Assembly: GCF_900104895.1 (NCBI RefSeq)
Contig: NZ_LT629742.1
Location: 2,728,001 to 2,792,000 of the forward strand
Length of the DNA: 64,000 bases
Source of the DNA: Microterricola viridarii
GTDB taxonomy: Bacteria > Actinomycetota > Actinomycetes > Actinomycetales > Microbacteriaceae
Direction of reading: 5' to 3'
Shown here: one piece after another, positions 8,593 to 16,544 of the stretch
Layout of the letters: each line of letters starts with the position of its first letter
Numbering within the stretch: the stretch's first letter is position 1
Translations under genes and position numbers: made by a program
The notes under the pieces: generated by a model
The model's database searches: none
What the model was told of the DNA's origin: nothing
Seen by the model: the letters and a program-made list of their open reading frames with translations, nothing else

Positions 8593-9746
8593 CGGAACGG
8601 CTCGACACGATCGTGCTCGGCGGCGGGGCGATGGGCTCGGCCACGGCCTGGGCGCTCGCCCAGCGCGGCCGAGCCGTGACCCTGCTCGAGCGCTTCGAGC
8701 CCGGGCATCATTTCGGCGCGTCCCACGGGGCCACCCGCAACTTCAGCCTGGGCTATGCGCAGAGCACCTACCTCGACATGCTCGCCGAGGCCCTGCCGCT
8801 CTGGGACGAGATCGAGCAGCAGAGCGGCGAGAAGCTCTTCGCGCACACCGGCATCGTCAACCACGGCCGCGACCACAGCTACCAGGGCGTGCACGATGCG
8901 CTCCGCGCCGCCGGCTTCGAGGCCGCGTTCCTCCCGCTCGAGGAGGCACAGGAGCGCTGGGCCGGCATCCGGTTCGACTCCCAGGTGCTGCACCTGCCCC
9001 AGGGCGGCCAGCTCAATGCGGATGCCACGCTGCCCGCGCTGCAGCGGATCGCCGCAGAGCACGGCGCGATCGTGCGCCACCGCAGCCGGGTGCTGTCGTT
9101 TCGCGTGCTCGGCGACGACGATGTCGCCGTCGAGGTGGAGACGGCCGACGGCGTCGAGGTGCTGCGCGCACGCACGCTCGTCGTCACGGCGGGAGCGTGG
9201 ACGAGCACGCTGCTCGACGGGGTGGTGCAGCTGCCCCGCCTCAGCGTCACCCAGGAGCAGCCCGCCCACTTCGCGGTGACCGATCAGGAGGCGATCTGGC
9301 CCGGCTTCAACCACCGCTTCACGCCGGGCGAGCCCGGCTACGACTACTGGCCGTCAGCGATCTACGGCATGCTCACGCCGGGCGAGGGCGTCAAGGCCGG
9401 CTGGCACGCCGTCGGGCCGCTCACCGACCCGGACGCCCGGAGCTTCACACCGGAGCCGGGCCAACTCGCGGACCTGCAGCGCTACGCCCGCGACTGGCTG
9501 CCCGGCGCCGACGCCGACTCGCTCGTGGCCGTCAGCTGCACCTACACTCTGACGGCCGACGAGAACTTCGTGCTCGATCGCATCGGGCCGATCGTGGTGG
9601 GAGCGGGCTTCTCCGGCCACGGCTTCAAGTTCGTGCCCGTTGTCGGCCGCATCCTCGCCGACCTGGTGACCGGCGCGGGCGCGGCGCCCTCGCTGTTCGC
9701 GGCGGGCCGCACGACGGCCGGCTCGCTCTTCAAGATCACCTCCTAG
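8589..9746 (+). CDS. Monomeric sarcosine oxidase / N-methyltryptophan oxidase family flavoenzyme
   Basis: 385 residues, standard for the MSOX/SolA family. FAD site VLGGGAMGSATAWALAQRG at the N-terminus. HGATRNFSLGY corresponds to the family HG(E)TR segment. SCTYTLTADENFVLD near residue 317 carries the cysteine that binds FAD covalently in MSOX. The C-terminal GAGFSGHGFKFVPVVGRILA is the usual closing motif. It should oxidise a secondary amine (N-methyl or cyclic amino acid), releasing H2O2, which fits the AhpD-like genes upstream. Last gene of the operon; its end overlaps the convergent TetR gene by 11 bp. Confidence 0.9.
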   Translation: MTERLDTIVLGGGAMGSATAWALAQRGRAVTLLERFEPGHHFGASHGATRNFSLGYAQSTYLDMLAEALPLWDEIEQQSGEKLFAHTGIVNHGRDHSYQGVHDALRAAGFEAAFLPLEEAQERWAGIRFDSQVLHLPQGGQLNADATLPALQRIAAEHGAIVRHRSRVLSFRVLGDDDVAVEVETADGVEVLRARTLVVTAGAWTSTLLDGVVQLPRLSVTQEQPAHFAVTDQEAIWPGFNHRFTPGEPGYDYWPSAIYGMLTPGEGVKAGWHAVGPLTDPDARSFTPEPGQLADLQRYARDWLPGADADSLVAVSCTYTLTADENFVLDRIGPIVVGAGFSGHGFKFVPVVGRILADLVTGAGAAPSLFAAGRTTAGSLFKITS

Positions 9747-10323
9747 CCGGGCCGGAGGGCGCGAAGAGGAAGCGCACCAGCCGGCGCAGCGGCTCGCCGC
9801 TGTCGCTCTGCCTGCTCAGGGCGCGCACGATGATGGCGCCGAGGATCGACTCCCCGATCTGGTCGATCGGCGCGTTCGCCGGCAGCTGGCCGTCGTGCAC
9901 CGCGCGCTCCAGCCGCGCCGCGAGGCTGCGCTCGACCCCCAACCGCTCGCTCAGGCTCGTCCCCACGGCCGGGTCCTCGGCGGCGGCCGCGACGAGGGAG
10001 CGCACGAGCTCACCACCGTTGCGGGCGTCCAGCACCGCCAGCACGGTGCTCAGCCAGTGCTCGATGTCTGGGAGCAGCTGCCCGGAGTCTGGCACCTCGA
10101 ACTCGACCGGGAACAGGCGGCCCTCGGCGAGGCAGTCGGCGATCACCGCGCCCCGGGAGGACCACCAACGGTAGATCGTCTGCTTGCCGACGCCGGCCTC
10201 GCGCGCGATGCCCTCAATCGTCAGCTTGTCGTACCCCTGTTCGTGGAAGAGCCGCGTCGTCGCGGCGAGCACGGCCTCCCGCGCCGCGGCGCTGCGGACG
10301 GGGCCATTTCGGTGTTGGTTCAC
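9736..10323 (-). CDS. TetR-family regulator of the adjacent MMPL exporter
   Basis: 195 residues. The N-terminal helix-turn-helix is LTIEGIAREAGVGKQTIYRWW, typical of TetR. The C-terminal ligand domain (TetR_C_33-like) includes LLPDIEHWLSTVLAVLDARN. Divergent from the MMPL gene with a 71-bp intergenic region holding an inverted CTAGAC/GTCTAG repeat, so it most likely represses both itself and the transporter. Its 3' end overlaps the convergent oxidase gene. Confidence 0.9.
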   Translation of the reverse strand: MNQHRNGPVRSAAAREAVLAATTRLFHEQGYDKLTIEGIAREAGVGKQTIYRWWSSRGAVIADCLAEGRLFPVEFEVPDSGQLLPDIEHWLSTVLAVLDARNGGELVRSLVAAAAEDPAVGTSLSERLGVERSLAARLERAVHDGQLPANAPIDQIGESILGAIIVRALSRQSDSGEPLRRLVRFLFAPSGPARR

Positions 10324-10345
10324 ACTCTCAGGCTACTCGCAGCCA

Positions 10346-10380
10346 CTAGACGAGACGAGGCGTATGATCAAAAAGTCTAG
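10346..10380. promoter_or_regulatory. Inverted repeat CTAGAC-N23-GTCTAG, candidate TetR operator
   Basis: CTAGAC at 10346-10351 and GTCTAG at 10375-10380 lie between the divergent TetR and MMPL genes, the right half ending just inside the MMPL Shine-Dalgarno region (AGAGGAG at 10379-10385). Placement fits repression of both genes. Arms are only 6 bp with a long spacer, so the assignment is tentative. Confidence 0.45.
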
Positions 10381-10394
10381 AGGAGACTGATCGC

Positions 10395-12917
10395 GTGGCT
10401 TCACTGTTGTTCCGTTTGGGTTCGTTCGCTGCACGCAGGGCTTGGGCGGTGGTCGTCTCCTGGATCGTGATTCTCGGCATCGCGGTCGGCGCCTTCTTCG
10501 CCTTCGGCGGAGGGCTGAGCAACAGTTTCGACATCCCCGGCACGGCATCCGGCGCCGTCACCGATGAGCTCGCGGCGAAACTGCCGGACACCGCGGGCGG
10601 CACCGGAACCGTGGTGTACCAGACGACCGACGGGGCCGCGTTCACCGACGCCCAGCGGCAGGCCATCTCTGAGGTGGCCAGCAGCGCAGAGAGTCTGCCC
10701 GGCGTGGCATCCGTCATCGACCCGTTCTCCGCCAACGACCAGCAGGCCGCGCAGGCCCAGCAGATCGCCGACGGCCAGGCTCAGCTGGAGACCGGGCTCG
10801 CCCAACTGGATGCCGGCCAGGCCCAGCTCGACGCGGGCAAGGCCCAGTTGGACCAGGCCGAGCAGCAGCTGAGCGCAGCGCGCGACCAGGCCGTCGCGGC
10901 CGGCGCCGGCGCGGAGCAGCTGGCCGCGCTCGACGCCCAGCAGGCGCAGCTCGACGCGCAGAAGGCGGCGCTGCAGACCCAGCAGGAGACCCTCGACGCT
11001 TCCCGCGCCCAGCTGGAGAGCGGAGCGGAGCAGATCGCCCAGGGCACGCAACTCCTGGACCTTGCCACTGGTCTCGGCGTGGTGTCGGAGGACGGCTCGA
11101 CCGCGATCGTCAACGTCTCCTTCACCGAGCCGCGCCTCGAGCTCTCCGACGAGGTCAAGCAGGACACGATCGCCCACTTCGAGGATGCCCCGATCGACGG
11201 GGTCGAAGTCAGCTTCGGCACGGACATCGCCCAGGGCGTGCCCCAGATCTTCGGCGTCGGCGAGGCGGTCGGCCTCGTCTTCGCCGCGATCGTGCTGATC
11301 GTGATGCTCGGCTCGCTGATCGCGGCCGCCCTGCCCATCGTCACCGCCCTCGTCGGCGTCGGCGTCGGTGTCACCGCCTCGCTCGCGTTCTCCGGCGTGG
11401 TCGACATGGCGTCGGTCACCCCCGTCCTCGGCGTGATGCTCGGCCTCGCCGTCGGCATCGACTACTCGCTGTTCATCGTCAACCGGCACCGCAAGCAGGT
11501 GCTCGCGGGCGTCGCCGTGCGCGAGTCCATCGGTCTCGCCACCGGCACCTCCGGAACTGCCGTGGTGTTCGCCGGCGCGACGGTCATCGTGGCGCTGCTC
11601 GCCCTCAACGTGACCGGGGTCCCGTTCCTCGGGCTGATGGGCACCGTCGGGGCCGTCTGCGTCGCCGTCGCCGTGCTGGTCGCGATCACCCTCGCCCCCG
11701 CCATCCTCGGCCTCATCGGTACGCGCCTGCTGAACCGCACGGCGCGCGCCACGATCGGCGCCCCGCACGTCGCGAAGTCGGCGAAGCCGGTGAAGCAGAT
11801 GTCGACGGCTCGCGCGGTCGTCACGGTGCTGGTGAGCGTCGTGGCGCTCCTCATCGTCGCGATCCCGTCGCTGTCGATGCGACTCGGCCTGCCCGATGGC
11901 TCGAGCGAGCCGGCCGGCTCCACCAGCTACACGTCGTTCCAGATCGTGAACGAGGAGTTCGGCGCCGGAGCCAACGGCCCGCTGCTGGTGACCGCCACGC
12001 TGCCCGACCCGATCCCGGATGAGGAGCTGCTCGCCACCCAGCTGGAGATCGCCCAGACGATCTCCGAACTGGATGATGTGGTTGCCGTCGCACCCGTCGC
12101 GACATCGGAGGACAACACGCTGATCGCCTTCCAGGTGCTACCGGCCGAGGGGCCGAACAGTGCCTCCACTGAGCAGCTGGTGAAGGACATCCGCGCCCTG
12201 CCCCCGGTCGGCGGCGACATCGTGCTCGGCGTGGCCGGCCAGGCCGCCGCCAACATCGACATCTCCGAGGCGCTCAGCGCGGTGCTGCCGATCTACCTGG
12301 TGGTCGTGGTCGGGCTGTCGCTGCTGATCATGATCCTCGTGTTCCGCTCGCTGCTCGTGCCGCTGATCGCGACCGCCGGCTTCGTGCTGTCGCTGTTCGC
12401 CACCTACGGCCTGATCGTCGCCGTCTTCCAGTTCGGCTGGGGCGCGGAGCTGATCGGACTGCACAGCACGGGCCCGATCCTGAGCTTCCTGCCGGTCATC
12501 CTCGTCGGCATCCTGTTCGGCCTCGCCATGGACTACCAGTTGTTCCTCGCCTCGGGCATGCGGGAGGCCTATGTGCACGGCTCCCCCGCGCGGCTCGCCG
12601 TCGCCCAGGGGTTCCGCGCCGGCCGCTCTGTCGTGATCGCCGCAGCCCTGATCATGGTCTCGGTCTTCGGCGGCTTCATCTTCTCCGAGTCGACCATCAT
12701 CCGTTCCATCGGCTTCGGCCTCGCCTTCGGCGTGCTCCTCGACGCCTTCGTGGTGCGGATGCTGCTGATGCCGGCGCTCATGCACCTGCTCGGCTCCTCG
12801 GCCTGGTGGCTGCCCCGCTGGCTCGACCGCATCCTCCCGAACGTCGACCTGGAGGGCGCCGCCCTGGAGCGCGAGCACCCCGGCGTGCAGACCGGCGGCG
12901 TGCCGACAGCCGGCTAG
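10395..12917 (+). CDS. MMPL-family RND-type transporter
   Basis: 840 residues from GTG 10395 with SD AGAGGAG. Two homologous halves, each with a large extracytoplasmic loop and six helices. LGLAVGIDYSLFIVNRHRKQ in the first half and FGLAMDYQLFLASGMREAY in the second are the conserved proton-relay helices of MMPL/YdfJ exporters. Residues ~120-225 of loop 1 are an alanine/glutamine-rich coiled coil built from AQL/GQAQLDAG repeats. It probably exports a lipid or hydrophobic compound driven by proton motive force. The divergent TetR regulator implies induction by its substrate. Confidence 0.93.
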   Translation: MASLLFRLGSFAARRAWAVVVSWIVILGIAVGAFFAFGGGLSNSFDIPGTASGAVTDELAAKLPDTAGGTGTVVYQTTDGAAFTDAQRQAISEVASSAESLPGVASVIDPFSANDQQAAQAQQIADGQAQLETGLAQLDAGQAQLDAGKAQLDQAEQQLSAARDQAVAAGAGAEQLAALDAQQAQLDAQKAALQTQQETLDASRAQLESGAEQIAQGTQLLDLATGLGVVSEDGSTAIVNVSFTEPRLELSDEVKQDTIAHFEDAPIDGVEVSFGTDIAQGVPQIFGVGEAVGLVFAAIVLIVMLGSLIAAALPIVTALVGVGVGVTASLAFSGVVDMASVTPVLGVMLGLAVGIDYSLFIVNRHRKQVLAGVAVRESIGLATGTSGTAVVFAGATVIVALLALNVTGVPFLGLMGTVGAVCVAVAVLVAITLAPAILGLIGTRLLNRTARATIGAPHVAKSAKPVKQMSTARAVVTVLVSVVALLIVAIPSLSMRLGLPDGSSEPAGSTSYTSFQIVNEEFGAGANGPLLVTATLPDPIPDEELLATQLEIAQTISELDDVVAVAPVATSEDNTLIAFQVLPAEGPNSASTEQLVKDIRALPPVGGDIVLGVAGQAAANIDISEALSAVLPIYLVVVVGLSLLIMILVFRSLLVPLIATAGFVLSLFATYGLIVAVFQFGWGAELIGLHSTGPILSFLPVILVGILFGLAMDYQLFLASGMREAYVHGSPARLAVAQGFRAGRSVVIAAALIMVSVFGGFIFSESTIIRSIGFGLAFGVLLDAFVVRMLLMPALMHLLGSSAWWLPRWLDRILPNVDLEGAALEREHPGVQTGGVPTAG

Positions 12918-12941
12918 GCGCGACGACCGCGCGCAGCAGAC

Positions 12942-13355
12942 CTAGTGCGCGCGGGGATCGTGGAAGTGCGTGTGCTCGATCCGCTGCGCAAGCTCGCGGT
13001 AGAGACCATCGACGTGGTCACTCGAGGCGCAGCCGATCCACAGCACATAGGGCGATTGATGGGAGCGCTGCCGCTCGGGCATCCACTCCGCCACCCAGGC
13101 TGAGACTGCCCGCGCCACGAGCTCGCCCTGGGCCGCGACCTGTCCATCCTCGCCTGGGGAGCTGTCGCGGCAGAGCCAGCTCACCGTCATGCCCGCGGGA
13201 ACCGGCCACTGCTCGAGCTGCATCACGGATGCGACCTCGACGTAGATCTGCCCGTAGGCGTTCACCGGCAGCCGGGTGACAATGCTTCGCAACGCTCTCA
13301 GGTCGGCACCGTCGCCCACCAGCAAGAAGTGCGCGGCTGCCGCGTTTCCCGTCAT
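12942..13355 (-). CDS. Stand-alone SIP (siderophore-interacting protein) domain protein
   Basis: 137 residues if started at ATG 13355; a GTG at 13379 is the alternative but lies only 10 bp from the iron box. Begins AAAAHFLLVGDGADLRALRS, which is the NAD(P)H-binding SIP domain that normally follows a ~120-residue FAD domain in ViuB-like ferri-siderophore reductases. The FAD domain is absent, so this is a half-protein. The family reduces ferric siderophores in the cytoplasm. The Fe-box just upstream supports a role in iron acquisition. Convergent with the MMPL gene end. Confidence 0.8.
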   Translation of the reverse strand: MTGNAAAAHFLLVGDGADLRALRSIVTRLPVNAYGQIYVEVASVMQLEQWPVPAGMTVSWLCRDSSPGEDGQVAAQGELVARAVSAWVAEWMPERQRSHQSPYVLWIGCASSDHVDGLYRELAQRIEHTHFHDPRAH

Positions 13356-13389
13356 GAATATCCCGCCCGTCAGTCCCACCGAATTGTAT

Positions 13390-13408
13390 TTAGGTAAGGC
13401 TAACCTAA
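13390..13408 (-). promoter_or_regulatory. DtxR/IdeR iron box
   Basis: TTAGGTAAGGCTAACCTAA, a 19-bp near-perfect palindrome differing from the textbook DtxR/IdeR consensus (TTAGGTTAGGCTAACCTAA) at one base. It lies 35 bp upstream of the preferred SIP-domain start, so transcription should be repressed when Fe2+ is plentiful. The hydrolase gene on the other side points the same way and ends toward it, so only the SIP gene is a sensible target. Confidence 0.9.
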
Positions 13409-13442
13409 TTCAGGAATCGGGACCAGCCCTCCGCGCGCCCGG

Positions 13443-14384
13443 TCACTCCTGCGCGCGCACCTCATCGACGATGGCGGTGATCGCCGCCGCGACGAGCTCG
13501 GGCTGCTGCACGTGGATGCCGTGGCCGCTCTGCGTGTCGGCGATATGGGTCGCGTGCCAGGCCGCCGCGAGCTCGTCTTGGGCGGCCAGCCAGGCCGGCC
13601 AGGTGGAGGCACCCGGCGTCACCTGCAAGTCCCAGGGCTGGTCCGAGGTCAGCACCGTGGCGGGGAGAGCCGGCACTGCGGCGGCATCCGCCAGCTGGGC
13701 GAGGCTGCCCTCGTAGTCGGGGCTCTCCGCCCCCGGGGTGGCGGCGGCGGCAATCACCGACATCCAGCCGTCCCATTGCGCCGGACTGAGCGTGTCGTGC
13801 AGGTACTCGGAGGCGGAGTCCACCAGGACCAGCCCGGCCACGCTCTGCGGGGGCGTGCGGGCGAAGAGCTGGGCGATCTCGCCGCCCCAGGAGGCGCCGA
13901 CGAGCACGAGGCTGCCCTCCTCGCCGCTGGCGTCGAGAAGCCGCTGAATATCTGCGACGCCCGTGAGGGCAGTCGTCGGCTGGGCGACCTCGGTCGAGGG
14001 CGACATCTCCCCATCGAGCAGTGTCGTTCCGGGGCGATCGTAGGCGCACACCCGCGTGGTCAGCGCCACCGTGTCGAAGACGGAGCGCGCGCTCGGTGTG
14101 GGCGGCACCGACGGGTCTGCTGGATCCCCGGCGACCATCCACTCGTCGGCGGCGCCGCCGGTTCCGGAGACGAGCAGCACGGTGGGTTTGCCGGTCCCGC
14201 GGCAGCTGAGGAACAGCTGCCGGCCATCCCCGATATCGACGAGTTCACCGGCGTCGGCCGCCGGGCTCGCGGAGGGGGTGTCGTTCGGCGCGGCGCCGGT
14301 GCACCCGGCGAGCACGGCCAGCCCGCCCACCAAGAGCCAGCCGAGCACAACCGCTGCCAGCGCACCGCTCCTGCGTTCGGCCAT
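13443..14384 (-). CDS. Alpha/beta-hydrolase lipoprotein
   Basis: 313 residues from ATG 14384, chosen because GGGAGG lies just upstream and the frame then begins with a lipoprotein signal. The lipobox is LAGC with Cys28, followed by a Ser/Pro/Ala linker. The catalytic domain shows LLVSGTGGAADEW (oxyanion region), nucleophile elbow GASWGG and a late histidine in QSGHGIHVQQPELV, so the Ser-Asp-His triad is probably intact. Expected to be a membrane-anchored extracellular esterase or peptidase-like hydrolase; substrate unknown. The nearby iron box belongs to the other gene. Confidence 0.88.
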   Translation of the reverse strand: MAERRSGALAAVVLGWLLVGGLAVLAGCTGAAPNDTPSASPAADAGELVDIGDGRQLFLSCRGTGKPTVLLVSGTGGAADEWMVAGDPADPSVPPTPSARSVFDTVALTTRVCAYDRPGTTLLDGEMSPSTEVAQPTTALTGVADIQRLLDASGEEGSLVLVGASWGGEIAQLFARTPPQSVAGLVLVDSASEYLHDTLSPAQWDGWMSVIAAAATPGAESPDYEGSLAQLADAAAVPALPATVLTSDQPWDLQVTPGASTWPAWLAAQDELAAAWHATHIADTQSGHGIHVQQPELVAAAITAIVDEVRAQE

Positions 14385-14507
14385 CGCTGCGCCTCCCGTG
14401 CCGTTCTCGCATTCGTGCTGCTGAATCCGTGTTGCCGAATGCGTGTTGCCGGTAACGCTACGCCTGCTCCGCCGCACCGGATAGGGCCGCTGCCGCACCC
14501 CGAAGTG

Positions 14508-15293
14508 TCAGCTCGTGCTGCGCCGTCTGAATGCCACCAGCCGCGCCTGCATGTCGGCGTAGGCGGTGGCGGTCGGCAACGGGGAGCCGCCCTGCAGGGC
14601 GCGCACAGCGTCGACGGCCGCATCCACCGCGGCGCGGTACGGCAGCGAGCCGGAGCTCACCCGCCGGACGCCCAGCGCGCCCAACTCCACGACGCTGAGC
14701 GCCGGGTGCGCCAGCACGTTGAGCGGCAGCGAGGTCTCGGCTGCAATGCGCCGGATGTCGTCAGGCTGTGCGAGCCCGGGCACGAAGATTCCGTCCGCGC
14801 CGGCGTCGGCGTAGCTGCGGGCACGTTGGAGTGCCGCCTCGACGCTGGCCTGTTCGCCGAACCAGAAGTTGTCCACCCGGGCGTTCACGAACATCGCGGG
14901 GCTCCGCCGTTTGATCGCGGCGATCTTGGCGGCGACATCCGCCGGGTCCACCAGGTGCCCGGCCGCGCTGTCCTCGAGGTTGACCCCGGCGACGCCCTGC
15001 GCCGAGAGCTCGGCGACGAGCCCCGCGACGGCGTCGGGGTCGTCGCTGTAGCCGTCCTCGATGTCCGCGGTGACGTGCACGGGCAGCCGGCACATCTCTG
15101 CCGCCAGCGCCAAGGTGGCAGCCCGGCCGGTGCCATCCCCGTCGGGCAGGCCGGCGCTGGCAGCGACGCCGAAGCTCGTGGTGCCGACGGCGGCGAAGCC
15201 GGCATCCGCGAAGGCGAGGGCGGAGCCCAGGTCCCAAGCGTTGGGCAGCACGAGCGGCGCCGACTGCTCGTGGAGTTCTCGAAACGTGGTCAT
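14508..15293 (-). CDS. Isocitrate lyase/PEP phosphonomutase superfamily protein
   Basis: 261 residues from ATG 15293 with GGGGA upstream; upstream in-frame starts at 15305 and 15332 lack a better site. Contains LVLPNAWDLGSALAFADAGF, ADIEDGYSDDP (metal-binding Asp/Glu), GVNLEDS and FVNARVDNFW, all typical of the family. The lyase-type KKCGH catalytic loop of true isocitrate lyases is not evident. Enzymes of this type cleave or rearrange 2-oxo or carboxylate substrates with Mg2+; the specific reaction cannot be assigned. Confidence 0.88.
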   Translation of the reverse strand: MTTFRELHEQSAPLVLPNAWDLGSALAFADAGFAAVGTTSFGVAASAGLPDGDGTGRAATLALAAEMCRLPVHVTADIEDGYSDDPDAVAGLVAELSAQGVAGVNLEDSAAGHLVDPADVAAKIAAIKRRSPAMFVNARVDNFWFGEQASVEAALQRARSYADAGADGIFVPGLAQPDDIRRIAAETSLPLNVLAHPALSVVELGALGVRRVSSGSLPYRAAVDAAVDAVRALQGGSPLPTATAYADMQARLVAFRRRSTS

Positions 15294-15427
15294 CGTCGTC
15301 CCCATCCCGTGTCGCTGGACAGCGCAGGTCACCTCAGGGTACCGAGGCGTTTGGCTCCCGTCACTGGAGAGGCGCGGATGCGAGGCGTAGCCTTGAGGGA
15401 CAGCCCGGTCTCTCGGAGGTGCTGCAC

Positions 15428-15967
15428 ATGCGCACGGTCGTCGCGTACGAACTGCTCTCGCTCGACGGTGTCGCCGAGGCTCCGAACGAGTTCTTCACCG
15501 AGTGGGACGCCGCGATGGACGCCAACCTGGCCGACGTCATCGCATCCCAGGATGCCGTCATCCTCGGACGCCGCAGCTACGAGGAGTGGGCCGAGTTCTG
15601 GCCGGGCAGCGAGATCGAGCCCTTTGCGACGTTCATCAACGGGGTCGCCAAGCACGTCGCGACATCCGCACCTCTCACGGGCAATTGGGCCCATGCCACC
15701 GCGATCGACGGCGAACTGGCCGGATTCGTGCGGGAGCTGAGGCAACAACCCGGCGGCGACATCGGCGTCCACGCCAGCATCTCCGTCGTCCGGGCGCTGC
15801 TGGCCGCTGGCCTCGTCGATGAGCTCAGGGTCGTGATCGCCCCGGTGATCGCCGGCCACGGGCGGCGCCTCCTCGACGGCGTTCCGCCCGCGCGGCTCGA
15901 GGTGCTCCGGAGCAGCACCTCCCCCACCGGTCACCTGCTCGTCGACTACCGCGTCGCGCCGCACTAG
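15428..15967 (+). CDS. Dihydrofolate reductase-like (RibD C-terminal domain) protein
   Basis: 179 residues from ATG 15428, with CGGAGG at 15414-15419. Begins MRTVVAYELLSLDGVAEAPN and continues with DAVILGRRSYEEWAEFW and SISVVRALLAAGLVDELRVV, the standard RibD_C/YwjB arrangement. Such proteins bind NADPH, but most have no known substrate. Ends at a bidirectional hairpin shared with the convergent PRC-barrel gene. Confidence 0.9.
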   Translation: MRTVVAYELLSLDGVAEAPNEFFTEWDAAMDANLADVIASQDAVILGRRSYEEWAEFWPGSEIEPFATFINGVAKHVATSAPLTGNWAHATAIDGELAGFVRELRQQPGGDIGVHASISVVRALLAAGLVDELRVVIAPVIAGHGRRLLDGVPPARLEVLRSSTSPTGHLLVDYRVAPH

Positions 15968-15993
15968 ATCTCCCCCGCAGCGCCGGCCAAACA

Positions 15994-16030
15994 GCGCGAT
16001 CCCCGGAGCGGGATGCTCCGGGGATCGCGC
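15994..16030. terminator. Bidirectional hairpin terminator between convergent genes
   Basis: Perfect 16-bp stem GCGCGATCCCCGGAGC / GCTCCGGGGATCGCGC with a 5-nt loop. It sits between the convergent DHFR-like and PRC-barrel genes. No U-tract, as is usual in high-GC actinobacteria. Confidence 0.85.
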
Positions 16031-16050
16031 GCGGTTCACGTACGGGTCGG

Positions 16051-16410
16051 TCAGATGTAATAGCCGCCGTAGTAGACCGCGACGCTCTCGCGGTAGTCCG
16101 CATCGGTCAGGTTTGCGTCCTCGCTCAGTTCCGGCGAGTTCTTGATCTGCTCCTTGGTGAGATCGACGTACACCTTCTCCTCTGCGTCATCGATGCGCTC
16201 GATGACGCCGGCCGGCAGAATGACCTTGCGGCCGAAGATCCACGGTCCGGTGTCGACGACGATGTTGGCGTCACCGACCGCGTCACTGGCCTCATCGATC
16301 TTGCCGATGTGGCCATCCGTGGCGTGAACCTTGTAGCCGACTATGCCGCCGGCCTCCGGCGTCCGAGCGACCGACTCTCGATAAGACCAGGGGTCCCATG
16401 TGTTGGACAT
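16051..16410 (-). CDS. PRC-barrel domain protein
   Basis: 119 residues; ATG 16410 is preceded by AAAGGA. Residues ~20-85 are a PRC-barrel: GYKVHATDGHIGKIDEASDA, FGRKVILPAGVIERID, KVYVDLTKEQIKNSPEL. The end is Tyr-rich (AVYYGGYYI). PRC-barrels occur in ribosome-maturation and stress-related proteins. Small actinobacterial members of this type are often stress-induced, but no direct role can be claimed. Monocistronic by position. Confidence 0.85.
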   Translation of the reverse strand: MSNTWDPWSYRESVARTPEAGGIVGYKVHATDGHIGKIDEASDAVGDANIVVDTGPWIFGRKVILPAGVIERIDDAEEKVYVDLTKEQIKNSPELSEDANLTDADYRESVAVYYGGYYI

Positions 16411-16544
16411 ATCCGTTCCTTTCTTCGTGACGGGCTTCGTACCCTTTCGAGTCTGGTGCGCGCCGGGCGACGGCCACAGGGGCTTGCGGATGCCAAAACG
16501 GCATGCTAGCCGCGGGCTGTCGCCGTTCGCGGCGCCCGGCAGCG

